Below the pieces are notes generated by a model, which was not told where the DNA came from, made no database searches, and saw nothing but the letters and a program-made list of their open reading frames with translations. 64,000 nt of DNA, taken from positions 106,204,501-106,268,500 of the forward strand of contig CM032230.1 of the NCBI GenBank assembly GCA_019009955.1. The letters are read 5' to 3'. This DNA is from Riptortus pedestris. Its lineage: Eukaryota; Arthropoda; Insecta; Hemiptera; Alydidae. Both the position numbers and the translations under genes were made by a program. Shown piece by piece: positions 1-12,105 of the stretch (positions are counted from its first letter, which is position 1; each line of letters begins with the position of its first letter).

Positions 1-267
1 TTGTATTCGGACTCCAACTTTTGCCAATTTCCAGACAACCACAGTGATTTGGCTACATTAGTTATTCTTTCCGGTTATTTTTTCAGCCTTTTGCAATTTC
101 CTTGCTGTCTTTACAATTACGTACAGCATCATAAGATGTGTAATTTCCAGTTTAAATACAATGATTTGGGTGAATTTGGTCTTCGGGAAAGGAAACATTA
201 TGCGTTTTAAGGAGTTTACGTGTTGTTAGCAATTAATGTCTTATTCGCACGCGAGCAGTGCCGTAAT

Positions 268-830
268 TTAAAAAAAAAGTCGGGCACGTATTAGCATTTA
301 TCTCAAAACGTATGTGTATAATAAGAACAATATTTGGTATTTAGGCTTCAAATAAAGTGCTTCATAATACAAACAGCTTATTCTTAATATGACGTGAGTA
401 GGAGTAAGGGTTTACTGAAGGCCGAAAACTAAAACAACGCAAATATCTCGGTTAATACTGAATACAGCGAAAAAATGTACATTACAAAATCTATTACGCG
501 TGCATAAAAAATTGCATTTTCAATAACATTGGTTCTATACAATATTTTTATCGACAATATTAAGAGTTTTTGAAATTCTCCCTCTAAACTCCCCCTTCCC
601 ACTGGCCGGATTACAACTTGACATTTGGTTTTATATAAAATGTTTAAATATTGGATTTGGTATCGATCAAACAAAAATTACTGCCACCAGAGTTATGAGA
701 CAAATATATATATAGTTTTGAACGGACCTCGTCCCCTCCTGGGAAGGATCGATGGACATTTGAGAATTTTTTTTGAAATTGTCATCAGGAGTATGACCTC
801 AATAGCTGACTTCCTTTAAGCGAAATCTGT
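268..830 (-). mobile_element. F1 element, 3' end degraded
   Basis: Reading leftward from 830: the decayed 5' palindrome, the GGTAGGATCGATGGACATTT block, a short TA core, and then the polypurine GGGAGGGGG-type and CGGTTAATATTC-type blocks common to all F1 copies. The 3' hairpin is lost and the end near 268 is approximate. Confidence 0.75.
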
Positions 831-1416
831 CAATAGCACAAGCATACCCCATAGTCTCTTTTGGTTGAAAAAGAAAATAAATGTTTTCTATAATAATCAA
901 TTCTAATATCACCACAGAACTAACTGTATTATCTGAGTAAATTGAATCTAACAAATGGAAACTCCAATGAATGAAGATCAATAAAATCGCCTAAATCCTT
1001 GACAAATGCCATTAAAAAAACTGGCAGTTTTCGGGCAATTTTCTAAAATGGATAGAAAAGTGCTGTTGGAAGTAGAGTAGTTGAGTTAGGGCAGAATTTA
1101 AAGCCCGTCAAGGACCTCGGGACCTGGAATGCTACTCCTGACTTTATATTTTATGCAGGTTACCTCTAGAGGAGAACCCCAACGTAACCTGACTTCCATC
1201 CACCCGCAACCTTTCCCCATCTCCAGCCCTGTATTCATTAAACTATAATAAGCAGCAAATGACTCCTTAATTCTCTATGTAAATAATTACCTCTCAGAGA
1301 GAGAGTGTAGTGAAATCTCAAAAGTCTGCATTTCATTTTTTTAAGGCCCCAAAATTATAAATGAAAAACATTCCGCCAAGGCGATCTCTAAATAAAGCAA
1401 AGCCTGGACGTCTTCG

Positions 1417-2092
1417 AAAAAGTCCGTCACGCAGGGGCTGCGTAAACTAAGCACATTTCCAACGTGATAAATAAATACAAACGGTAATGCGAAATATTTC
1501 AGTCAGATTTAATAATCTTTCAACATAAAGAATCTGAATTGTTAACAAACAGGTCTACCTCCCTCCCAAATTACTGTAATATATCTGAATATAACATATT
1601 AATTTTATTAAAAACTATTTACTATATCTAGTACTGTAATTTATAATGAATCAGAATAATGTTCATCTCAACCACTCAAATTTTAGTAGCCCAAAAACTT
1701 CATGGCATCAACAGAACATATTTGCACGTAATAGAAAATAAATATACATAAGAATATTTATAGCAAACTTAATTTTCAATAAAATTTGTTCTATATATTT
1801 TTTTCAATCCGACGTATAGTAACAGAAATAAGTCGAATTTTCAAAATTCTCCCCTTCTAAACCCCCCACCCCCACCTGTCCGATTTCTGCCATTACCAAA
1901 CTTGGCCTTCTTTTTACATAAAAAGATTAAATATCGAGTTTGAAAACGATAAAAAATTGTAACAATCATATATATATATATATATATATACACTATTTTG
2001 AACGATATGATCGAAGGACATTTGAAGAAAGTTTTCGAAAATCGCGACATGGGTACGACCTCAATAGCTGATTCACTTATGGGAAATTTGCT
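1417..2092 (-). mobile_element. F1 element, both termini present
   Basis: The 3' terminus on the left is AAAAAGTCCGTCACGCAGGG with the GCAGGGGCTGC hairpin and CTAAGCACATTTCC. The 5' terminus on the right is GGGAAATTTGCT. The core is a 20-bp TA tract near 1968-1990. The part from 1460 to 1620 is unlike other copies. Confidence 0.8.
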
Positions 2093-2944
2093 AAAAGGCC
2101 TAAAATTTATTTACGAAGGCCAAATTGGAATCCACATCAGTTCGGCTTAATTGGGACACAGAAGACGTTTGAATTCAACACAGTATTTGTAGGAAAAATA
2201 CACGGGATTGATGTAAAAAACAAGGCCAAAAGTAAAAATGCAAACTGTAATGCAGCAGAATACTATTTTGGATTTGACAATTTAAAAGAATTACACAAGG
2301 AACCAAAGTCTGGTAAGAGGAAAATTCTGAAAGCTTTGTACAGGGGGGATAAAAGAGACTCCTTATTAAAAATTGACTTCAATAAAAAAACAGTGGGATT
2401 TTACTCTATTCTAATTCTCAGAACCAAGGTCATGGGAGGGAGGAGCTTCTAAAAAACGTAAAAAAATACCTTTTTCTAGGTCAAAGGTCACGGTCGGATG
2501 AAGGATAATATAGGATGGAATAAGTTGAAGAGTATCATTTGTCAATGTGCTCGCCTTATCACCTGTGGCCTCAAGAGAGCCTTCCACTCCAATAATCTCT
2601 CTTAGCCAGCAGCCATATTTCACTTTCTTAACTTGAATGTTACAGCTGCATTTATTAACTTGTTGACTCTCTTATGAACAAACGTATTTCATAAACAACA
2701 AGTATGGAACTGTTACACATTGAATCAATAACTTAAAAATATTTTCCCCACATAATCCCTGATGATCATAATTACAATGTTTACAAAATATGAATAACTA
2801 TTTTGACTATATATCTAAATTTGTTATTTAGCATACAGTGAGAAATAACAAATTTAGAAATTAAATAAATAAACGTTAATGTTAGAAATGTAACAAACAA
2901 TTTTTTTTTACGCGGAAGATATGTTTCGTCGTGTATGTACTTTT

Positions 2945-3842
2945 AGCAGATTTCCCTTAATCTTAATATATATAAATCTCCTGTCACGATGTTTGTCCAC
3001 GATGGACTCCTAAACTACTTAACCGATTTTAAATTAAATTGGCACACCGTGAGCAGTCTGGTCCAACTTGAGAGATAGGCTATATTAATTTTCTCTGAGA
3101 CGAACAGGAGTGGGAGTTTTAAGGGAAGCTAGAAATTAAAAATAGCGATATTTCGTTTCCTATTGGTTTATCGGCAAATATGAACATAACAAAAGTTGTT
3201 TATTTTGCTATTTAGAGTAACTTTTGTCATACACACTTTTTTCGTATACCGAATTATAAACGAGATATCCGCTAAAAATTATAGCGAAAGTGAAAAATTT
3301 TATTTGGCACAAAAGACTCGACCGGACTAAATAAAACACTCGGTATGTGTATTAGCACTAACGCCTTCCTTATAAAAAGCCATACTATTTCTAGGGACAG
3401 GCAGGAGTGGGGGTTATAAGGGAGACCTGAAATTAAAAATATTTGTATTTCGTTTCCTATTGTAATTTCGGCAAATATGCACATAACAAAAGTTGTTTAT
3501 TTTGTTATTTAGAGAAATTTGCTCAAGAATTCTTTTCAATATGAACTACCAGGTACCTCACCTGGAAAAATTAATTCAAATGTATGTTAATATTTAGTCC
3601 TTAATAATTCAAATCTATGCATAATGCACAGGAAGCGGGAAATATGACAGTATGGAGAAAAATGAAGTCTTACATAAAAAATTAATTTTATTATTAACAA
3701 ATCCACAGAAACGACGGGTATTAACCCTAAACACTGGGATGGGTAAATGTCAAAATATTGTGCAAAATAAAGCCTTGCCAAAAAAATACCATCAACATTC
3801 AGCCTCAAATGAATTCCCGAGCGAAGCCGGGTATCTGAGCTA

Positions 3843-3896
<54 letters not shown>

Positions 3897-4582
3897 CTGT
3901 TACCGGTCTAGCGGTCGCAATTTTTGTTTGATCGTTACTAAACTCGATATTTAACCGTTTTATGTAAAAAGACAGATCAAGTTCGTTAATGGCTGAAATC
4001 GGACTAGAGGGAGGGGGGGGTTTAAAGGGGGATTTTCGAAAATTCGAAATATCTCCGTTATTATGCATCGGATCGAAACATTGTATAGAACCAATCTTAT
4101 TGCATTACATAATTACATTTACTATAAATATTGTTATATACATTTATGTTTTATCTTGAATATTAACCGAGATATTTGCATTTTTATGTAGTCAGTGAGA
4201 CATGTGGTCGGGTGTAGTTCGGATTAGGTCGGCCATTTCCGTCATTGCTCGGCTCAGGTGGAAGCTTCTTCTAACCTTACCTGTCGTTTCTAACCTTACC
4301 TTACTTTTGTTACTTTGTCAGATTTATGCAAATACGTTCTGTTCATCCGCCCCCCACTTCTTTAATCCTTGGACTACTAAAATTTGAGATATTAAAATAT
4401 AAATTATTCTTACAATTCAGAAGCCATTTCAGTTGGGAATTTATTTTAATTAACTGAAAGATTTCTTATTACCGTTTGTATTTAATCACCGTGGTGTTGT
4501 GTTACCAGTATGGAGAATTCTCTATTGTAAAACGTCACATGGGAAATCTGCTTAGTTTATGCAGCCCCTGCGAGACGGACTT
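2945..4582 (+). mobile_element. F1 element split by a Helitron
   Basis: AGCAGATTTCCCTTA at 2945-2959 is the F1 5' end. The rest of the F1 body resumes in the (TA)n at 3844 and runs to the hairpin and GACGGACTTTTTTTTTT at 4582. The Helitron at 2961-3843 lies between. About 130 bases of F1 between the palindrome and the TA core are missing. Confidence 0.75.
2961..3843 (+). mobile_element. Non-autonomous Helitron, copy H1 (two 298-bp-type units)
   Basis: The 5' end is TCTTAATATATATAAATCTC. The 3' end is CCGAGCGAAGCCGGGTATCT then GAGCTAG, followed by T. The AGGAGTGGG mark of the internal units occurs at 3106 and 3403, 297 bp apart. The hairpin plus CTAG before T is the classical Helitron terminus. 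It has no coding capacity. Confidence 0.85.
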
Positions 4583-4639
4583 TTTTTTTTGAACTAGAGA
4601 TACAAGGCAAGCTTTGTTCAAAAAAATACCTGGTTGTTC

Positions 4640-4860
4640 TTTAACCCGACCCAGTTCAGATAACTAGCTCTGTTTGGCAAGGTATTTAAACTAGACTAAT
4701 TAAGGTACCAGCTTGGTCCGTCAAATCTTTAACTTTGACTAGCTGAGGTACTCCCATCAGCCGAAAAACATTTAACCCAGACCAGTTCATCTACCTGGCT
4801 TTATTCGGCCAATATTTAACCCAGAATAACATAACTACCCATATTTTTCCCAGCAATTAA
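4640..4860 (+). repeat. Degenerate local repeat around TTTAACCCAGA
   Basis: TTTAACCC, CAGTTCA and GGC..TATTTAA recur several times about 60-70 bp apart. The repeat is too degraded to assign to a class. Confidence 0.45.
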
Positions 4861-5078
4861 CTAGTCCATGCCCCCCTCCCCAGATTCCTGTTGATTTGAA
4901 GCGGGGAATTATTAATTTTAATTATGGACCTACTACTAAAGGGCATTCTGCATACCATAGATTTTTATGCAATCCCGCAACATTTTGAAGTTGTTCGGGT
5001 TCAAGTACTCTCATAGATCGGTATATTTTTTCGTATGTGCACACGTGCTAGTAGAAAATAAGAGTAAAACTGTAAAAG

Positions 5079-5082
<4 letters not shown>

Positions 5083-5112
<30 letters not shown>
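5083..5112. repeat. (TA)n microsatellite
   Basis: A short pure TA tract in unannotated AT-rich DNA. Confidence 0.85.
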
Positions 5113-5115
<3 letters not shown>

Positions 5116-5235
5116 TGAATACTTTTATAATACCATTCAAATAGTCATTTACAAATATATACAATTATCAATCATACAAACAATTATGAGGAAATATGAA
5201 CGGTTATTTATAAAATTATTTCCAAAAAAAAAAAT

Positions 5236-5288
5236 AACATCGATACTACATCTTAACATCGATACTACATCTTAACATCGATACTATA
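5236..5288 (+). repeat. 19-bp tandem repeat, 2.8 copies
   Basis: AACATCGATACTACATCTT occurs at 5236 and 5255, and a third partial copy starts at 5274. The copies are identical over their shared length except near the last end. Confidence 0.9.
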
Positions 5289-5482
5289 TATTTGTATAAA
5301 ATACAAATTTCATAAATATTAACATATTGATTTATTTGTAATAAAACTGATCCCAATGGTTAATATTAATAAACGCTCCTTGTATAGAAAGATTTTTCCA
5401 TGCAAAAAAGATGTCAAGAAGTCAAGATCAAAACTTGAAGTTTTCTCAAATAAACAGCTCACGAATTACGAACGAAACATAA

Positions 5483-5483
<1 letters not shown>

Positions 5484-5559
<76 letters not shown>
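5484..5559. repeat. (TA)n microsatellite, about 76 bp
   Basis: An uninterrupted TA tract outside a recognisable F1 copy. No F1 blocks were seen on either side. Confidence 0.9.
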
Positions 5560-5567
<8 letters not shown>

Positions 5568-6296
5568 AAACTGGGGTCATATCAATTATTTCCCTCTGAA
5601 ACGACCTACGACGCTTTCCTCTTTTTGTTAGTCTCTTTTAGCGTCCTGCCCTATTTAATTGTCCTTTGAGTATACTTGAGAGCTGACACTCTAGTCCGAA
5701 AGAGGTTCTTGAATGAAATGGCCCCTACTACATTGATCTCTTGACGGTTGACAAAGCAAGGAGATTAGGGTGCTTGAGTGCCTTCTGATGTCTGCCGCCT
5801 TTCATTACAAGTCCTTTCGATTGTAGGCCTCGCCTCATTAACAAGATTTTATAAAGTTTTAGTAATTTATAAAAGGAAATATTTAATGCTCTTGTTTTCT
5901 CGAAATTTTATGACCAACTTTTTGACTTGGCTTAACCAGCTTGTCAAATTTTGCCCACTTATCAAACCAACTTTCAAAAAAAAAATTCTGAATTTCATTA
6001 GAACTACTTCTAAATTGATTGCACAACAACAGACCATTGTTAAGTTGTTATGCAACAAATGTAGAACTGCGGAAAGTGGACAAAATTTGACAATGTTAGT
6101 TTAGCACGTAGATGTTGGTCATAAAATTTTGAGAAAAAGGAACCCCTTCATAGGGATGGTAAAGCTCGGGAACCCGTTGGGGTGAATATAAATAGGATGT
6201 TTTAGAGAAGGAAAAAAATTGTTTTTTGAACGATTTTAGTAGTATGGATGGCTGAACTTTAGAACAGTTTAAGAAGCGAGTCATTTGTTATAAAGA

Positions 6297-6298
<2 letters not shown>

Positions 6299-6342
<44 letters not shown>
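6299..6342. repeat. (TA)n microsatellite
   Basis: A pure TA tract followed by ACACACATACATACATATA. No F1 blocks are adjacent. Confidence 0.85.
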
Positions 6343-6350
<8 letters not shown>

Positions 6351-6767
6351 ATACATATATTAGTGATGTTCTATTTATTAAAAAAATATCATCGATATAT
6401 TCTACAATATATTATAATTGTATTGGAGGAAAGAAGTGGAAAAAGCCGTAATGCCTGATATAATGATCTGGGAAAATCTTGTTTGGGTTTTTGACCTAAG
6501 TTCTTTAACATTGCCAGAAGTTAACTTTTCGAGAAACTGAGTTGCTTACAAGTAAGGCTCAAGCTGCTTGAGAACTCATTGCAATTCAAGGTAATAATCA
6601 AGTGATTATGTCTTGAACATCATTCGAAATGGAAGAAAACACAGAGATTATAAAGAAATCACAGCTGAGGTCCACAGTCTACTAATAGTTAACGTTTAGG
6701 GAATAACACAGAAAGGTAGTTGAAACTCTCAGCAGCATTGGCCAAAAACTCCATCCCAGATGGGGGA

Positions 6768-6960
6768 CGTATCATAAGCAGATTTCCCGCGAGCTGGTGT
6801 GACAAACTACTGACCTCATCTCATACAATGTCTATTAATAAAATCCGATGGGTTTACTCAAGGCTGTAAAAAAAGTACGTACAACTCGCTTAATACGAGT
6901 TAGGATAAAATGTATAGGGCAATTGTAGAGCATCAATAGTTTTGAGATAGGCATAGATTG
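6768..6960 (-). mobile_element. F1-related fragment, subfamily 1b
   Basis: AAGCAGATTTCCCGCGAGCT with GGTGTGACAAACTACTGACC, and TAGAGCATCAATAG further on, match the pieces at 16340-16815. The hairpin end is not preserved. Confidence 0.55.
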
Positions 6961-7843
6961 GCAATAGAGTTCCTCTTCCTTAACGAAATCCATTTTGTAA
7001 AGGACTTATATAATTACCTACATCTAAAAACCAGTTAAGGCTATTTATAACCATGTTTTCAAATATTTTATACTTGTTACAGGTTGAAGAAATTGGTCTG
7101 TAACTGCTGTATCTCTCTGGGGGTTTCCTGGTTTAAGAGGTAGAAGTATTAAGGGTGTGTTTATGAAATAGACACCCTTAACACTTCTCAGGCTGAGAAC
7201 TGACGTGAATATTAGTTTATTCAATCTGATTTATGATTACCATTTTCATACACACACCCTCACGGGCAATTTTTTACGTCCATAGATTTGCAACACTTAT
7301 GCTTCAGAAATAGCACACCCCAAACCAAAATAATCATTATCATTTCTTGACTTATGTATTCAATTCTCTAAGGTGCTGAATCAACGTATTCCTCCTTTAT
7401 TGTTTTGCTGTTATTCTGGAATATTGTGTTAAATGAGTTAACTTGACTGACGTTTTCTTCATTCATCTCTTCAAGTCGCCCAAAAGATGCCTTCAATGAT
7501 AAGATGCAGGGAGATCATTTAAATTGGAAGTTCTTGTAATTATTGATATATTAATAATACAAAAAAATAGTATATGTTGTGAGAAACCACACAAAATCTT
7601 AGTTATAGATATAAACAAATTGTTGTAATACAGCAATTCATATTGATGACCTTTGTTTGTTTCAGGAATCGGAAATTAAAATGAATTACCCTGGAAATAT
7701 AAGGAGGCAAATAACACTCATAAAAAACAGCTGCAAAATGTTTTGCGAAGGAAGTACCTGAGAAATCTAGATTATATGTAAGTAAATGCTTTTTCTAAGT
7801 GTCACAGGCTAGTATCAGTACGGCCTCACTGGACTGTATAATA

Positions 7844-8553
7844 CAGGGAGTATCAGAAAGAATAATCCAGTTTCAAAAAATCATAACATCATGTAATTAT
7901 AAAAATCATGTTATTTGAGATATACAACTTGTGCTGTACTCTCGAGTTTTAAATGATGAGGGAGCAACAGTGTGCTCTAGTGAACACCCACTTCAGTTCT
8001 TGTAAAAATAGCGCCTGCACAACAGAAAGCTTTCTTTGTTCTACGTTTAGATCAGGGCGAGTCAGTAATAAATGTTTACAGTAACTTTCTTACTGAATGT
8101 GGTGTTGATCCTCCTACAGCACAGAGCGTTAGACGATGGTATGAACCATTACGAGAAGCAGGTTCTGTGTGTAAAGGCAAATCGTCGGAGCATCCCTGAG
8201 TGATGAAGGAGCATTATATTTCTGGGTCACCGGGCATGAATGTAACTGATTTTTCTTGTGGAGGTTCATAAAAGACTCTGTTTATGTGTTACCAACAACA
8301 ATGAATGAACTGAGACATAGAATAACATCAGCTGTTGAAGCTGTAACTGAGGACATGCTCGCTGCAGTCTGGGAGTTTGAATAACGCATTGACGAGTCCT
8401 GTGCATCTAAAGGGGGCATATTCAACACCAATGAAGAGGTAAAAAAAAAAAATGTTTTTAGGTTCACTTTCATAGAAAAAAAGATATTGTATACATTAAT
8501 TAATTTCAAAAATATAGACGTTCAAATTGGATGATTCTTTTTGATACAGCCTA
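7844..8553 (+). mobile_element. Internally deleted mariner-like element with terminal inverted repeats
   Basis: The terminal inverted repeats start CAGGGAGTATCAGAAAGAAT on the left, and TAGGCTGTATCAAAAAGAAT on the right read from the other strand. TA flanks both ends. Inside, the first part codes for a helix-turn-helix-like N-terminus (QQKAFFVLRLDQGESVINVY and on to SVRRWYEPLREAGSV). After a stop, a C-terminal piece WRFIKDSVYVLPTTMNELRH plus RITSAVEAVTEDMLAAVWEF is typical of Tc1/mariner transposases. The whole catalytic DDE/D core is missing and stops interrupt what remains, so it can only have moved in trans. Confidence 0.85.
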
Positions 8554-9609
8554 TATATTAAGCTCATTTTACAAGACAAAGCTCCATTTTACTTGCACGC
8601 ACAGCGAATGAAAATAAAAAAATACATAAAAACACCTAATTCAAGTAAAATAACTTTTATTTAAAAAAAATACACCGTTTATTATTTCTAATAATGTTGA
8701 CAAGCATAGTATGTGATAAAAAAACTACGTCATAATTAAAAAAACTAAACTTGAATGTTACCAAGTATAAGAACAATTTCAACATACATTATAATAAAAT
8801 AACAACTTAAAAACTATAAACCAATAATGAAATAGTTACAATACATTATGTAAGAAATAGTTAATTTTTGAAAAGTTGTATTCATAGGCCACTATTATTT
8901 CTTTATGGGAGTAGAGAAGAAGAGTTAGTGGCTTAGTCAGCGCCATTCACGAAGTGAATTGTGCACTGGAGCATGGTCTTATTGATTCAACCCAGTGCAA
9001 TTCAAACTCTACCATCCAACGCCAAATCCGCAATTGCCACTGTAGTAATATGATACATTCAATACTGAGTCTGATCGTATGTTAGATTATGAAATATGTA
9101 TAACACTGACATGAAAAACGAGATAAATGGGTGAAAAACAATATATGGATGCACAAACAATATTATTTATTGAAGAAAAAACTTTAGGGGCGAAGCTAAA
9201 GGGCAGAACGCTAAATTCATCCTCTAAAAACAGGTTTCTAAACGTGGATTGCACTCGAAACTTGAGTTTTTTTTTCCCTTTATCCGCGGGATTCGTGACT
9301 GGTATTCTATCCCATGCGCCTACTCAGTATGTAGAGCCAATTGAGTATCTGCTTGAATTTACATGAACGGAACAGTATCAAGTTGAACACTTGACTTCCC
9401 TCTTAGCTCAGCCAAGGCAGGCCCGTAGCTTCATGAACCAATTTAATTTAAATTTAAGCCTATTATTTAAGAAGAGACCTTTAAGTTTGGAAGAACTAGA
9501 AGATTTATCTTCCTGAATATTTCTTGGATTTATTTCTTTTTGAGTTATAAACAGCCCAAACTGATTAACTAAATAGCACTAAATATTATGAATAATAATT
9601 TTTTTTACC
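8554..9609. other. No gene seen
   Basis: AT-rich, with no domain-like ORF and no repeat shared with the rest of the window. A 79-codon ORF at 9127-9366 shows no recognisable protein pattern. Confidence 0.6.
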
Positions 9610-9806
9610 AGAATATATCAAAACAGGTCTCGTCCTCTACTTATATTTATTACGTCTAGAGCAATTTCAACCCCCCACTGCTGCTCCATCTGCCGAGCTG
9701 ATTTGTGAATCTAAGCCATCCAGGGCCCCCCAACGCATACAAAAAAAATCATTCAAATCTGACCAGCCGTTTAGGAGGCGTTCAGTGACATGCACACGTA
9801 CAGTTG

Positions 9807-9811
<5 letters not shown>
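9610..9811 (+). repeat. Possible LINE/SINE 3' tail ending in (TA)n
   Basis: CATTCAAATCTGACCAGCCG followed by TTTAGGAGGCGTTCAGTGAC and a TA tract resembles the 3' tails of RTE-type elements in arthropods. There is no coding part and the class is uncertain. Confidence 0.35.
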
Positions 9812-9855
<44 letters not shown>

Positions 9856-9877
9856 TATATATATATATATATATATA
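9812..9877. repeat. (TA)n microsatellite in an F1 core
   Basis: A TA tract with one GA interruption at about 9853. Confidence 0.88.
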
Positions 9878-10320
9878 AAGATGTACTCATCTGTTACGGC
9901 TCTTGCGGTAGCAATTCTTATTTGATCGTAACCAAACTCTATATATAAGTTTTTCGTACAAAAACTAAAACTCGAATTTGTTAATGGCTGAAATCGAACC
10001 AGTAGGAGAGGGGGTTTTAAAGGGGAGAATTATCAAAATTCGAAATATATCTGTTATTATACCTCGGATTGAAAAAATGTATAGGACTAATATTATTGAA
10101 AATATAATTTACTATAAATATTGTTATGTACATTTATTCTTTATCTTTAGTATGCACGAAGATATTTATATAGATGTTTCAGTAGACCCCCCCCCCTCCT
10201 ACGCATGTCATATTATCAATTAGCTTTTTAATTTTGAAGAACATTATTTGAAAGCCGAAATACCAAATAATCTTTTAACGTTTTGTGTAATGTTAACGCA
10301 GCTCATGCGTGACGGACTTT
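9812..10320 (+). mobile_element. F1 element, 5' part missing
   Basis: It runs from a long (TA)n tract through the F1 blocks TTTGATCGTAACCAAACTC and GTTAATGGCTGAAATCGAAC to TTAACGCAGCTCATGCGTGA and CGGACTTTTT. It is of the long subtype, with the extra CAGTAGACCCCCC...CCAAATAATC segment. Confidence 0.8.
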
Positions 10321-11066
10321 TTATCTTCTGTGTTGTGGTTCCGAAATCAAATATTATTTAGCTTGACTTTTTTGAAAACACACCGGAAATAGCGTAGCTC
10401 CGATTCTGAAAACTCGCCAAAAATATAAAACTGTTATTAAGAGTTGAGATGATCTCCTCACGAGCAGCTGCGAGGTAGTATTTGTTTTTGAAGAGCAGCA
10501 GTCAGAGAGGAAGCATCATTGTAGTGTTGGAATATTGTATGGAGGTTATTGACAGCAAACAGTAGATAGCGCTGATGCAGGTGGGAGTATACACAACCAC
10601 TATCCAGTCCTACGCAACCCCCCCATCAAACCCCCGCAAGATTTCCATTTTGCTGATTACAACTGTAAGATGTTAAAAAAAGAAATTAATAAATAAAGAG
10701 GAGGTCAGGAAGAAAACTTATACCTATGTTAGATTCAATAACAGGATTTGATTTCTTGCTATGTACATAAAGCAATGAAAATTTAACACCAAACCCAATA
10801 GACTCTGTAAGCTGAACAGTCTTCAAAACTATTAGAAATAACAATAAAGTTTCCAATAGAAATAAAAAATGAAAAAAAAGAAAAGAAAAACAATCCTATT
10901 GGAGTTGCTGCTTAGAGTTTCATACAAGCATTTTCCATTAAATAGAAAGAAGGGAATCCTGGCTTGATATGAGTATTAACGAGAAAAAAGGAAGGAGACA
11001 GCTTAGAGAAGTTTTCACTTCATGTACACTAGATTTTTCCCTAGCCTATATACTTACTCATCCATC

Positions 11067-11074
11067 GTGTAAGT
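11067..11074 (+). repeat. Left 8-bp target duplication of the hAT element
   Basis: GTGTAAGT, identical to 11628-11635. Confidence 0.85.
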
Positions 11075-11627
11075 CAGGTATAGTCAACCTTTGACATATT
11101 GAGGGCCAAACTTTAGAGTACATATACGTTCGCGACCGCTTTTAAAAGTAGTGCATTTTAAAGTAGTGTTCATAATTTTTAACGATAGATGTCAGACATG
11201 AAATTATACGTCAACATAAATATAATACAATTTATTGAAATAACAAAATGAAATGGAAAAAAAAATAGGTACAACATTATAATTAAATCGTAAAATTTGG
11301 AATTATTACAAACAACGATAGTTAAATAGCGACACCAAAATCAATGAGTCACTTGAGCTTGATTTTGGGAAACTAATCCATCGATGTTTGGATTAATTCC
11401 ACTGAGTGAGCCTTGTATGATGTTTTGATTTATTAACTTTCATCATTGAAAACAACTGTTCCCATTTATAAGTACTGCCAAACGCACAAATCTCTCCTCA
11501 TCTTCCTCATTTGGAGTAAGTAGTGTAATATATTTTTTTAATCGGGTTTATCAAAATGTCGCTCGGGCCGGATCAAACCTTATCGCGGGGCAGATCCGCC
11601 TCCCAGGCCAGTGGTTGCCCACATATG
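11075..11627 (-). mobile_element. Short hAT element with perfect 8-bp target duplication
   Basis: The left end CAGGTATAGTCAACCTTTGA, then a GAGGGCCAAAC block, and the right end GGTTGCCCACATATG match the usual hAT termini (CAGGGGTGGGCAACCTTT type). GTGTAAGT is repeated exactly at 11067-11074 and 11628-11635, the 8-bp duplication expected of hAT. On the minus strand a remnant reading EQLFSMMKVNKSKHHTRLT is the start of the hAT C-terminal dimerisation domain. The rest of the transposase is gone. Confidence 0.88.
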
Positions 11628-11635
11628 GTGTAAGT
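11628..11635 (+). repeat. Right 8-bp target duplication of the hAT element
   Basis: GTGTAAGT, identical to 11067-11074. Confidence 0.85.
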
Positions 11636-12093
11636 TAATGCAGATATTAAATAATGCCTGTCATTAGCAATTTGTTGTTAGCTTTCTGACTAACAATTTT
11701 AACCTCGTTTAAAGTTCCTGTCTCCAATGTCTTGTTCCTCTTGACGCTTTGTTGTTGGTTAGTAACATGCAGAAGGCAAGAGCTTACACTGTATGACTTT
11801 GAAACCCTCATGCATGCCTTCCTCCTTCATGCTAGAATTAATGTCTTCATACTATGCCCTGATCACGGAAATGGTTAGAAGGCACTTCTTAGATATATAC
11901 GTTTTTGCACGTGATATTATCTGCTCTTATGTTATTACCTTCAGTAGAACTAATAATATCGACATGTATGACTACTAGTAGAGATTCAATATTATGTTGA
12001 TTATGGAGATACGATATCGGAAGTATAACATGAATATCGGATTTCAACATTCTATTTTCTAAAGGTTTGATTTTAATTTTAAATATAGGGGGC

Positions 12094-12105
12094 AAACAGT
12101 TCAAG
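12094..12105 (+). repeat. Left target-site duplication of the LINE insertion
   Basis: AAACAGTTCAAG, identical to 12617-12628. Confidence 0.9.

Larger units (their letters stand above)
4861..6767. other. No gene seen
   Basis: AT-rich DNA with three TA tracts and one 19-bp tandem repeat. The ORFs here are short and either low in complexity or TA-coded (Ile-Tyr runs). No recognised element. Confidence 0.6.
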
